A stretch of DNA of 6,295 bases from an uncultured Muribaculaceae bacterium (GTDB lineage Bacteria; Bacteroidota; Bacteroidia; Bacteroidales; Muribaculaceae): positions 1 through 6,295 of the forward strand of contig CAKUQQ010000028.1 of the NCBI GenBank assembly GCA_934675575.1. The letters run 5' to 3'. Below are positions 1-6,054 of the stretch, in pieces (positions within the stretch are counted from its first letter, which is position 1; each line of letters starts with the position of its first letter). Below the pieces are notes generated by a model. That model saw only the letters and a list, made by a program, of their open reading frames with translations. It was not told the DNA's origin and ran no database searches. A program made the translations under genes and the position numbers.

Positions 1-18
1 ATACCTGGCTACCTTATC

Positions 19-36
19 TCACCCCTAACGGGGTGA
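19..36. repeat. Short palindromic hairpin at the left edge
   Basis: Seven-base arms TCACCCC (19-25) and GGGGTGA (30-36) pair perfectly around a TAAC loop. No T-tract follows on either strand, so it is not an ordinary intrinsic terminator. Thirteen bases of it (24-36) recur in inverted orientation at 6169-6181, inside the repeat element at the other end of the window, which suggests it belongs to the same class of dispersed structured repeat. Function unknown. Confidence 0.55.
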
Positions 37-129
37 CCCATTAAAATAATACACGAATTGAGGCGTTTTCTGCGTTTATTATTGTTGAATATTAACTATT
101 TACGATATCAATTTTTTATCAAAACCATG

Positions 130-172
130 CAGAAAAATATTATAGATTTTGAACCCCCTAGCTTATAGGGTG
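130..172 (+). repeat. Structured repeat element, left copy
   Basis: This 43-base segment matches the reverse complement of 6170-6212 at 38 of 43 positions by hand alignment. The first 25 bases (130-154) are identical, and the five differences fall in the last 18. That tail folds as a small hairpin (CCCTA 156-160 with TAGGG 166-170, plus C154 with G172), and the other copy folds in the same register with different bases. The copy points towards nrdG and lies about 40 bases upstream of it. It has no coding capacity. A REP-like or other dispersed intergenic repeat is the most likely reading; a regulatory leader element is the alternative. Confidence 0.6.
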
Positions 173-205
173 CCACTTCGCCCTCTATAAGCCCTTTTTA
201 TTTTT
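161..205 (+). terminator. Terminator-like or attenuator-like hairpin before nrdG
   Basis: Arm GCTTATAGGG (161-170) pairs with 181-192 (CCCTCTATAAGC) with a single bulged T at 184, giving ten base pairs and a ten-base loop. It is followed by two C residues and then T5-A-T5 (195-205). This is the shape of an intrinsic terminator reading rightward. It may end a transcript entering from the left. However, it ends only eight bases before the nrdG start codon and shares its left arm with the upstream repeat hairpin (156-170), so the two folds exclude each other, as in attenuators. I see no consensus promoter between it and nrdG. Confidence 0.55.
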
Positions 206-213
206 CATGAATC

Positions 214-699
214 ATGCTAAAGTATTACAATCACGATATCGTATTTCAAGAATACCCCGACGAGGTAACCTTAGCCATCAACCTCACCCTTTGTCCGAAT
301 CGCTGCATAGGTTGTCATAGTGCTTATTTACGCGAGGATATAGGTGAGGAACTTACCCCAGAGCGTATAACGGCGTTAATCGATGCCAACGAGGGCATTA
401 CTTGTGTAGGCATACAAGGTGGCGACAACGACCCTGAGGCTGTGTTAGCCCTTTGTCGTTATGTGCAGACACATTACCAAGGTCGTATACGTACGGGTTG
501 GTATTCGGGTCGTACATGGCAGCCTACACCCATTCAACTCCAACAATCCCTAAATTACCTCAAATTAGGCCCCTACATCGCTAAATTAGGTCCGCTCTCA
601 TCTCCCACCACCAACCAGCGTTTCTATGCTGTAAACGCCTCAGATGGCACTTTAAAGGATATGACAGAAAGATTCTTGAAGAAAAAGGTAGGTTTCTAA
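214..699 (+). CDS. nrdG: Anaerobic ribonucleotide reductase activating protein NrdG (radical SAM)
   Basis: NrdG uses S-adenosylmethionine and a [4Fe-4S] cluster to install the glycyl radical on NrdD, the anaerobic ribonucleoside-triphosphate reductase that makes dNTPs without oxygen; it acts in the cytoplasm. The 161-residue product has the cluster-binding CxxxCxxC at Cys27, Cys31 and Cys34 (CPNRCIGCHS), a GGD motif at 69-71, GWYSGR at 95-100, KLGPY at 117-121 and SPTTNQRFY at 130-138, all characteristic of Bacteroidales NrdG as I recall the family. Length is normal (the E. coli protein is about 154 residues). The start at 214 is chosen because MLKYYNHDIVFQE matches the family N-terminus; the ATG at 207 is in another frame. 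There is no Shine-Dalgarno site. nrdD usually lies directly upstream in this group but is absent from the 213 bases available. The stop codon runs into the A-tract of the shared terminator. Confidence 0.93.
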   Translation: MLKYYNHDIVFQEYPDEVTLAINLTLCPNRCIGCHSAYLREDIGEELTPERITALIDANEGITCVGIQGGDNDPEAVLALCRYVQTHYQGRIRTGWYSGRTWQPTPIQLQQSLNYLKLGPYIAKLGPLSSPTTNQRFYAVNASDGTLKDMTERFLKKKVGF

Positions 700-750
700 A
701 AAAAAGCACCTTATGCAATCTTGACGACTGCATAAGGTGCTTAATTTTTT
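697..750. terminator. Bidirectional intrinsic terminator between nrdG and the minus-strand operon
   Basis: Perfect 14-base arms (704-717 and 729-742, AAGCACCTTATGCA and its complement) enclose an 11-base loop. A T-run follows on the plus strand (745-750 and beyond), and an A-run on the left (698-705) gives a U-run for minus-strand transcripts. It therefore serves both nrdG, whose TAA lies at 697-699, and the five-gene minus-strand block, whose last stop codon is at 772-774. Confidence 0.93.
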
Positions 751-771
751 TATAGAACCGAATTCAATGGT

Positions 772-966
772 TTAGTCTTCGTTCCAAGCGCTTGTACCCC
801 AGTCTTGCTGGGGTTGGCTTCGGAATGTACCTTCGAATTCGTCGTTACCCGGAGTAATTTCTAAGTTGTCGCCGCCGGTATCACTAAGATTAGATGAACC
901 TAAGAGGTTGCTTTCCATTGAAAATTGTACGCTTGCTGATGCAGGGCGGATATATGTCTTCTTCAT
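772..966 (-). CDS. Small acidic protein of the MKKTYIxP type, function unknown
   Basis: A 64-residue, cysteine-free protein beginning MKKTYIRPASASVQFSMES, followed by LLGSS and an acidic, Gly/Asn/Asp-rich second half with two tryptophans near the C-terminus (Trp56, Trp61). Short proteins starting MKKxYxxP, with an alternating hydrophobic stretch and then LL(A/G)xS, are common in Bacteroides and Prevotella and to my knowledge remain uncharacterised. It lacks the hydrophobic core of a classical signal peptide. A Gly-Gly pair at 31-32 could be a coincidental match to a double-glycine leader site. It is the last gene of the minus-strand block, 33 bases after the 701-residue protein and before the shared terminator, so co-transcription with the surface proteins is likely. 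The family-type N-terminus supports it as a real gene. Confidence 0.75.
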   Translation of the reverse strand: MKKTYIRPASASVQFSMESNLLGSSNLSDTGGDNLEITPGNDEFEGTFRSQPQQDWGTSAWNED

Positions 967-999
967 TGTGTTTATTTTTGCTTTAGAGATGTTTTTGTG

Positions 1000-3105
1000 T
1001 TACTTTACAATCACCTTTTTGCCACCCATTACATAGATGCCAGCAGGCAGACCTGCAGTGCCATTGTTGCTAACCTTTACACCTTGGAGGTTGTAAACGG
1101 CAGTGTTTTCAACAACCACACCCGTGTTCACGTCGAGAATACCTGTAGTGTTTCCACCGTCCAAGCGAATCAACATGCCATTAGCATTGTTTGCTGCAGT
1201 AAAGTATGCACAACCTGCGGGGAGAGTAGCAGAAGCACCACCAATGCGAAGCTTCTGTACGCCATTGATATCTGCAACGCCATACTTACCACTCATGTTC
1301 ATACCTGCAGTGTAGTTACCTGAGAAGGTGTATGCACCATGAGTTACAGGTGTGGGGTTATATGAGTTAACTGTAGTAGCAAAGTATACGGGTGCATCGG
1401 TTGTACCTATAGCTGTTTCTGTGGGGAAGAATACCAAATAAGGATTATTTGCCTTCAAAACACCGTCGCTAATAGCTGCAAAGTTCAAACCATTGTTATC
1501 AGCGCTTACAAATTCTTGTACCTTAACATCAGTTCCCAAATCTGCCACATTATAGTCAAAAGGCATGCAGTAAGTGTTCCAACCAGCCTTGAAAGTGCGA
1601 GCCATAACCACGTTAGTGACACCTGTTGAATTTGTTGTTTCAAGTGACTGTGCAGGGTTGATGGTAAGCTGAGGACCATAAGTTACAGTAACAACACCCA
1701 TAACGCCTAAATCAATTGTGATAGTTGCAGTCATAACATCATTTTTGTCAATATTTGATGTTACAGAAACGGGTAGTGTTTCTCCCAATCCTTTAACGTA
1801 CACATTGTCTGCTTCATTATTGGCATAAGTAATGGAACCATCTGGATTCTGGGTCTTTGTAAGATTTTTTACATAAATCATACCCATGTCTTGTTCTATA
1901 AAATTGAACTCTTCAAGAACAAATCCATATTTTTCTTCTTTCTGATGCGAAAGTAAATAAATAGTATTTGTACTGATGGGAGCGTAGTTACCATACTTTA
2001 CTAACAAACTATTTGTATAAGCCTTTTGGTTATAGGAATTCTTAAACTGTATTTCGTAAGTTTTTGTAGACTCGTCGCCTGCAGTAACAACAATTGTGTA
2101 TACAGCTGTTAAGGGATTGTACTCTTCATATGTGGTAGCACCTTTACCTGCAGCAATAGCTTCTACGCAGCCTTCGGTATATTCAGTGTCGGTTGCTGAT
2201 ATTTTTACAGTTGTTTCATTGTCGGCAGATACATCACCGACAAAGTCTTTAGGAGTTACTCCGTTAATTTTTAGCGAAGACAGATGCTTATAGTAAACTA
2301 AAGTAACATCGTCAATAATTAATGCATTTGCAGCCTCAGTTACAGTAGTAGTAAAGTAGTCGCTTGAACAGAATATCAGATTCAACTTTTCAGGTTCTTC
2401 TTCATTCTTATAGTTGAATTCTATTGTCTTTTTTGTCCAAGATGTTGCAGCTGCATCTATATATTCTTCATATGATGCGACTAATGTACCTTCAGATTTT
2501 AGTGGTTTATCTCCAAAGGTCGCTTCTATACCAAGAATATTACGATCTCTATCTGTCATCGTTACCTTAGTGGGAGAATCCGTAGTTACATTGTTGGAAG
2601 GTACATTGGTTTGTTTATATGTGCCGTTCCATAAATACCCAATAAAAGAAGCTTTACCTTCCTTATCTTTATTCCATTTGTAGTAAAATGAAATGGCATC
2701 TGGTTTATATGTAAAATCAATACCGCCAAAAGTACCACCATCTTTTTGAGATGTTCCTACAGAGGTACTCCAAGGCGTTCCTAAAGTTAGATAACCAGGT
2801 GCCCAAGATCCTATACCTAAAATAGGGATACCTGTCCAAACATTTTGAATCTTAACGGCTTTTCCTGTGTTTTCTCTACCCGTAGTTTCAGTCACGAGGT
2901 CACCACTTTTTCCTGTTCCATTCACTCCATAAATATTGGCAGCAGTCCATCCTTGGGGTTGTGTACCAACTTGCTTTTTAATTTTACTACCTGCTACCCA
3001 AGGAAAACATTTATCCCATGTAGAGTCAAATGTTCCGTTTTCTAAATGTTGAGCATTTGCAGCAACCGTAGTTGCGAGCAAAATGAAGGATAAAATCTTT
3101 TTCAT
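1000..3105 (-). CDS. Secreted multidomain protein: PCMD, Ig-like, calycin-like and type IX tail
   Basis: A 701-residue exported protein. Residues 1-18 form a signal peptide ending ANA before Gln19. Residues about 20-273 resemble the PCMD domain (putative carbohydrate metabolism domain): PQGWTAANIYG, a FGGIDFTYKPDAISFYYKW core, LNLIFCSSDY, and the closing LIIDDVTLVYY strand. Residues about 275-355 look like an Ig-like or cadherin-like beta-sandwich (LSSLKINGV ... TYEIQF). Residues about 360-478 resemble the calycin-like domain (GFVLEEFNF, MGMIYVKNL, TATITIDLGVMG). Residues about 500-650 start with FKAGWNTYCMPF, a module seen in many Prevotella surface proteins. The C-terminus (about 668-701: VYNLQGVKV ... 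GIYVMGGKKVIVK) is a type A sorting tail for the type IX secretion system. No catalytic residues can be assigned. Its start codon follows the previous gene's stop after four bases, suggesting translational coupling. The 3' part (1021-1260) is visibly more GC-rich than the middle. Domain names are from memory of family patterns, without a profile search. Confidence 0.85.
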   Translation of the reverse strand: MKKILSFILLATTVAANAQHLENGTFDSTWDKCFPWVAGSKIKKQVGTQPQGWTAANIYGVNGTGKSGDLVTETTGRENTGKAVKIQNVWTGIPILGIGSWAPGYLTLGTPWSTSVGTSQKDGGTFGGIDFTYKPDAISFYYKWNKDKEGKASFIGYLWNGTYKQTNVPSNNVTTDSPTKVTMTDRDRNILGIEATFGDKPLKSEGTLVASYEEYIDAAATSWTKKTIEFNYKNEEEPEKLNLIFCSSDYFTTTVTEAANALIIDDVTLVYYKHLSSLKINGVTPKDFVGDVSADNETTVKISATDTEYTEGCVEAIAAGKGATTYEEYNPLTAVYTIVVTAGDESTKTYEIQFKNSYNQKAYTNSLLVKYGNYAPISTNTIYLLSHQKEEKYGFVLEEFNFIEQDMGMIYVKNLTKTQNPDGSITYANNEADNVYVKGLGETLPVSVTSNIDKNDVMTATITIDLGVMGVVTVTYGPQLTINPAQSLETTNSTGVTNVVMARTFKAGWNTYCMPFDYNVADLGTDVKVQEFVSADNNGLNFAAISDGVLKANNPYLVFFPTETAIGTTDAPVYFATTVNSYNPTPVTHGAYTFSGNYTAGMNMSGKYGVADINGVQKLRIGGASATLPAGCAYFTAANNANGMLIRLDGGNTTGILDVNTGVVVENTAVYNLQGVKVSNNGTAGLPAGIYVMGGKKVIVK

Positions 3106-3109
3106 TTTT

Positions 3110-3721
3110 TTACTTTACAATTTTTTTCCCGTTAATAATGTACATACCCTTGTTAGCCTTGTTTACGCGAAGGCCATTGAGGGTATAAATTGTTGTAGAT
3201 TGTGTGGCTGGTGCAATCTTTGTTGTGTTGATGCCAGAAACCACATTGTTTGCTTGACCGACCACAACGTTGATAATTTGACCGAGTATACTTTTCATGT
3301 CAATATCAATGTTTACATATAGGGCGGATGCTGTAAGTTTGCCAGAAAGTTTGATGGGTACTTCGCCTAAGTTTGGGCCGAACCACTCGTCTTCTTCAAA
3401 CTTAGGGTCATCACCTGGTTGAATTTCAATGCTTTGATCGGTAGTGATAAGTGAAACACCATCCTTTTCTTCCATCTGCACCTTTTTAAGGTCAATGTTG
3501 CCAATTGCCATGGTATCTGTTCCAAGAACCATGACAAAGTTCTTCAGTGAAAAGTCGCAAGTGCCGTCACCATTGTTAACCACGGTGATGGCTGCAGGGA
3601 TGCTGTCGGTAGAATTTTCATTGACAGTCACCACAAGTTTTTCGTTGTAGTTCGTTTGTGTTTGAGCCATACCGCAGAGTGCTGCGAGAGAAAGGCAAAA
3701 AGTGAGTAATGTCTTCTTCAT
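3110..3721 (-). CDS. Secreted calycin-like domain protein with type IX sorting tail
   Basis: A 203-residue exported protein. The signal peptide is about 1-19, cut before Gln20 (GMA then QTQTNY). Cys16 is not a lipobox cysteine because Leu15 occupies position -1. Residues about 24-145 match the pattern of the Bacteroidetes calycin-like (lipocalin-like) domain: YNEKLVVTVNE, then DGTCDFSLKNFVMVLG, MAIGNIDLKKV, and a late ALYVNIDIDMKSILG strand. Lipocalin-type folds often bind small hydrophobic ligands, but no ligand can be read from this sequence. The tail (about 178-203: IYTLNGLRVNKANKGMYI then NGKKIVK) resembles a type IX type A sorting domain, so the product is probably placed on the cell surface or released. 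It lies 74 bases after the barrel gene; that gap carries TATAGGA twice in direct orientation (3761-3767 and 3788-3794) but no convincing promoter or terminator. The following gene repeats its domain and tail inside a larger protein. Confidence 0.82.
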   Translation of the reverse strand: MKKTLLTFCLSLAALCGMAQTQTNYNEKLVVTVNENSTDSIPAAITVVNNGDGTCDFSLKNFVMVLGTDTMAIGNIDLKKVQMEEKDGVSLITTDQSIEIQPGDDPKFEEDEWFGPNLGEVPIKLSGKLTASALYVNIDIDMKSILGQIINVVVGQANNVVSGINTTKIAPATQSTTIYTLNGLRVNKANKGMYIINGKKIVK

Positions 3722-3795
3722 AAAAATGAATTGTTTTATTTGTTGTTTTGTTTGTTACTTTATAGGAATCTATCTTGCACCTTAGAATATAGGAT

Positions 3796-4590
3796 TTAGA
3801 ACAAGTAGTTAAAACTCAGTGTTCCGTAGATGGGATAGAGTGAGAAGGTCACACTCTCGTAGTCAGAGGGGAATATGCCGTTTAATCCCCATGTAAGGTT
3901 GGCAGCTACAGAGAGATGCTTATAGGCTTTGAATTCACCTCCAATTTGCATACCCCAGTGGAAGCGACGTAAGTCGTGCGAGAAATCGTAGTCGGCACTT
4001 GTTACTTCTGTAGCAGCCCCCGTAGGGTCTGGCTGACGGATGTAACTCACGTCTTGGTCGTTTTTGCTATAAGCCGAACCTGTGAATGTTCCGTTAATGA
4101 GATATGAGAAGTATGGACCCACCTGAATTTGCCAACGGTCGTTAAATGAATATGTGGCAAGAACAGGGAAAGTAAGGTAATTGTTATTAACCTCGGTCCT
4201 TACATTGCCCCAATAGGCACCTTCAATTTTACCCGAACCATCTGTGTTGTAAGCAACAAGATGATAGTTTTTTACGCGAGCATCGGTTTTCATACCTTTA
4301 TTTTCAAGTCGTATGCCAATCATTGACCCCCAATGTTTGCCATATTTGCGGTGTGCAGCACCTTCAAGTTGCACACAGAGCGTGGGGTTGTAGCTATTGA
4401 TTTCGCGTATTTCAGCGGGTAGTGGAATGGGCGATGTACCTCCCAAACTTACACCTGCTCCGAGTCGTACGTGCCACCCTTTTAGTGCGGCTTTAATAAG
4501 GTTCTTATCGGTTTCCTTTGCTTCCTTCACTTTCTGTGCTTGTGCAGTAAAGGCGGTGAGGATGGCGAGGAGAAGAAATATTCTTTTCAT
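3796..4590 (-). CDS. Outer-membrane beta-barrel protein (PorT-like family)
   Basis: A 264-residue protein with signal peptide 1-18 (ending AQA before Gln19) and a mature part made of alternating-hydrophobicity strands: GWHVRLGAGVSLGG at 38-51, YLTFPVLATYSF at 138-149, WQIQVGPYFSYLING at 153-167, FHWGMQIGGEFKAY at 210-223, LSVAANLTWGLNGIF at 226-240, and a last strand YGTLSFNYLF ending in Phe as outer-membrane barrels do. The YLxFPxLxxYxF and GPYxSYL patterns fit the Bacteroidetes small barrel family that includes PorT-like proteins, mostly of unknown function. It starts 32 bases after the lipoprotein gene with no terminator between, so the two are probably made together. A scaffold or export partner for the surface proteins is possible, but it could equally be a structural barrel. 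It should not be equated with the type IX component PorT itself. Confidence 0.85.
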   Translation of the reverse strand: MKRIFLLLAILTAFTAQAQKVKEAKETDKNLIKAALKGWHVRLGAGVSLGGTSPIPLPAEIREINSYNPTLCVQLEGAAHRKYGKHWGSMIGIRLENKGMKTDARVKNYHLVAYNTDGSGKIEGAYWGNVRTEVNNNYLTFPVLATYSFNDRWQIQVGPYFSYLINGTFTGSAYSKNDQDVSYIRQPDPTGAATEVTSADYDFSHDLRRFHWGMQIGGEFKAYKHLSVAANLTWGLNGIFPSDYESVTFSLYPIYGTLSFNYLF

Positions 4591-4622
4591 TTGATTCTTT
4601 TGTGTAGAATGGTTTTGTTATT

Positions 4623-5789
4623 TTACTCGTAAATCACCTTTAATTGGTTAATGTAGAGAGTAGAACCTATTGCACCTTCAAAGTAGGCTCCCTGTCGGCT
4701 TGATGTAGCTACTACAGCAATGGCATAGCCGTAACTTGCAAGACGTTCGGGGTCGAATGTTTTGCCGTTCATAAGTTTAAATGGTTCGCTAAACGAGGTC
4801 CAATTATCAGGTTCACCAGGGTTGTCGATTCGTGCCATGAGTACAATACGGTCTGATGAAAGTACGTTGTCACCATCAAGTGCTACAAAATTGTTGGGGT
4901 CCACTTCGTAAACCACAGCGTAGATGTCTGCAGTGTCATGACGTTCGGGACATACTTTTTTGTCTTTGTCAGTGAAAACTTCACCAGCTTTATACTTATA
5001 CCATCCTTCTAAACTTTTGGGCTTTCCTTTGAGCACTTGCAAACCAAATTCAGTGGCTTTGCGTGGTTTCTTCATGGCAATTTTGTTGTCGAATTTGCCA
5101 ATAAAGATACTGCCTGCAGCAATAGGCATTTTAACCATGTCACCAAATGAACCAGTGCGACTTGTAACAAGTTTTACTGCAGGTCCTCGTTCAACGTCGT
5201 TAAGGGGAGAAGTAGGGAAATCCTCAGGCTTTTTAGCAATACCTACAAGTGCATAGCCACCATTTCCTGAAGCCCAATAGTCGAGTTCGTTATCGTTTTC
5301 GTCTTTTTCAATCCATGTGTAGTATTTGCCAGAAAGCTTGTAGTAAGCAAAACCTAAAGTTTCAATAGGTTGTGGATAGTTAAAGCTAACGGTATAGTCT
5401 TTATGCCACTGTCCGTCTTCTGAATGTGTAGTATAGGTTTGTGGCAGTGTGAAGTCTCGTGTTATGCCGTTTGCGTCGATAGTCTGTCCGTCCACTAATG
5501 CTGTGAGTCGTGTGCCTGGCATCAGAGTGAACTTAGGAGCGAAGTTTGAGCGGTCTGTTCCAAGTTTTACGGTGAAACTAACGCGGTGGAGTTCTTCGTT
5601 GATTTTGGGTTCTCCAATCCAATATCCTTTTCCTTGAGGATTGCTTTCGGTTGCTGCTGCATATTGATTGTACCATTCTTGATCAACGCCTGTAATGTCG
5701 CATTCGGCATTAAGTGGCTCGTCTTGGATACACGAGTTGAGGGCGAGGAGCATGATGGCTGACTGGATGAACAGAACGATGCGTTTCAT
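4623..5789 (-). CDS. PCMD-domain surface lipoprotein
   Basis: A 388-residue lipoprotein and the first gene of the minus-strand block. The signal peptide carries lipobox LNSC with Cys20 as the lipidation site. The following IQDEP is acidic, resembling the lipoprotein export signal that sends Bacteroidetes lipoproteins to the cell surface. Residues about 55-138 form a beta-rich Ig-like segment (HRVSFTVKLGTDRSNF ... DYTVSFNYP). Residues about 145-388 match the PCMD pattern: AVKLVTSRTGSFG, AAGSIFIGKFDN, the FGLQVLKGKPKSLEGWYKYK core, a RIVLMARIDN strand, W330 followed by TSFSEPF, and the closing IGSTLYINQLKVIYE. PCMD was named for putative carbohydrate metabolism and many members lie near polysaccharide-related genes, but no activity is established and no SusC/SusD genes are present here. 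The start at 5789 is set by the signal peptide; no Shine-Dalgarno site is seen. Confidence 0.85.
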   Translation of the reverse strand: MKRIVLFIQSAIMLLALNSCIQDEPLNAECDITGVDQEWYNQYAAATESNPQGKGYWIGEPKINEELHRVSFTVKLGTDRSNFAPKFTLMPGTRLTALVDGQTIDANGITRDFTLPQTYTTHSEDGQWHKDYTVSFNYPQPIETLGFAYYKLSGKYYTWIEKDENDNELDYWASGNGGYALVGIAKKPEDFPTSPLNDVERGPAVKLVTSRTGSFGDMVKMPIAAGSIFIGKFDNKIAMKKPRKATEFGLQVLKGKPKSLEGWYKYKAGEVFTDKDKKVCPERHDTADIYAVVYEVDPNNFVALDGDNVLSSDRIVLMARIDNPGEPDNWTSFSEPFKLMNGKTFDPERLASYGYAIAVVATSSRQGAYFEGAIGSTLYINQLKVIYE

Positions 5790-5996
5790 GTTTTAAGTTT
5801 ATAGTTGAAAATGTATGTGTGTTTGTGTGTGGTTAAGTCGTGCTTAGGGCATAAGCTTCGCTAGGCTTAATAGTTGGGTTTGTCTTTTAGTCTTGTTTGT
5901 TTTTGCTAAAGGCAAGGTGTTGGGGGGCTTCATGGCATCACGCAGATAGTTTTGCGGCATCATGCTGCAAGATTGCATACCATCCCTTTCCGTGTG
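5790..5996 (-). other. Long 5' leader of the minus-strand operon
   Basis: About 200 bases between the predicted promoter and the lipoprotein start. On the minus strand it carries an imperfect direct repeat, GCATGATGCC (5965-5956) and GCGTGATGCC (5943-5934), a run of six C residues (5927-5922), and near the start codon a C/A-rich, probably unstructured stretch (complement of the TG-rich 5812-5831). A short ORF (5978-5844, 44 codons) begins five bases after a GGAAAGGG sequence. I see no known riboswitch and no convincing protein-coding gene. Confidence 0.5.
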
Positions 5997-6004
5997 CAAA
6001 GTTA
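5997..6004 (-). promoter_or_regulatory. Bacteroidetes -7 promoter element for the surface-protein operon
   Basis: The minus strand reads TAACTTTG here, a full match to the Bacteroidetes TAnnTTTG -7 element, within the context TTCGTAACTTTGCA that is typical of promoters in this phylum. Transcription would start near 5990, giving a leader of about 200 bases. A -33 TTTG at the usual spacing of about 19-21 bases is not obvious; the nearest TTG (6020-6018) is only 13 bases away. An activator may compensate. Confidence 0.6.
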
Positions 6005-6031
6005 CGAAAAATATCTTCAATGAACGAGTTT

Positions 6032-6046
6032 TCTTGATTTTCAAGA
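6032..6046. promoter_or_regulatory. Operator-like dyad upstream of the operon promoter
   Basis: TCTTGA (6032-6037) and TCAAGA (6041-6046) form perfect six-base inverted arms around TTT. The dyad sits about 42-56 bases upstream of the predicted transcription start on the minus strand, where an activator would bind. No regulator gene is in the window, and a six-base dyad can arise by chance. Confidence 0.3.
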
Positions 6047-6054
6047 CAAATTGT

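Noticed and set aside
147..151. nrdG promoter in the left repeat (TATAGATTTTG)
   Set aside because: The TTTG is present but the TA lies three bases, not two, upstream, and no -33 TTG is suitably spaced, so it falls short of the TAnnTTTG consensus.
997..1323. 108-codon plus-strand ORF
   Set aside because: It lies entirely opposite the well-supported 701-residue gene, has no family features, and its length is explained by the complementary coding strand.
3083..3322. 79-codon plus-strand ORF across the junction of two minus-strand genes
   Set aside because: It overlaps both genes on the opposite strand and encodes a composition typical of antisense translation.
3660..3721. Lipobox in the 203-residue protein around Cys16
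   Set aside because: Leucine occupies position -1, where a small residue is required, and a normal signal-peptidase I site (GMA before Gln20) follows.
5844..6044. 66-codon minus-strand ORF upstream of the lipoprotein gene
   Set aside because: Its start lies upstream of the predicted promoter element at 6004-5997, it has no recognisable domain, and its composition looks like translated leader DNA. Only the shorter internal frame from 5978 is kept as a low-interest possibility.
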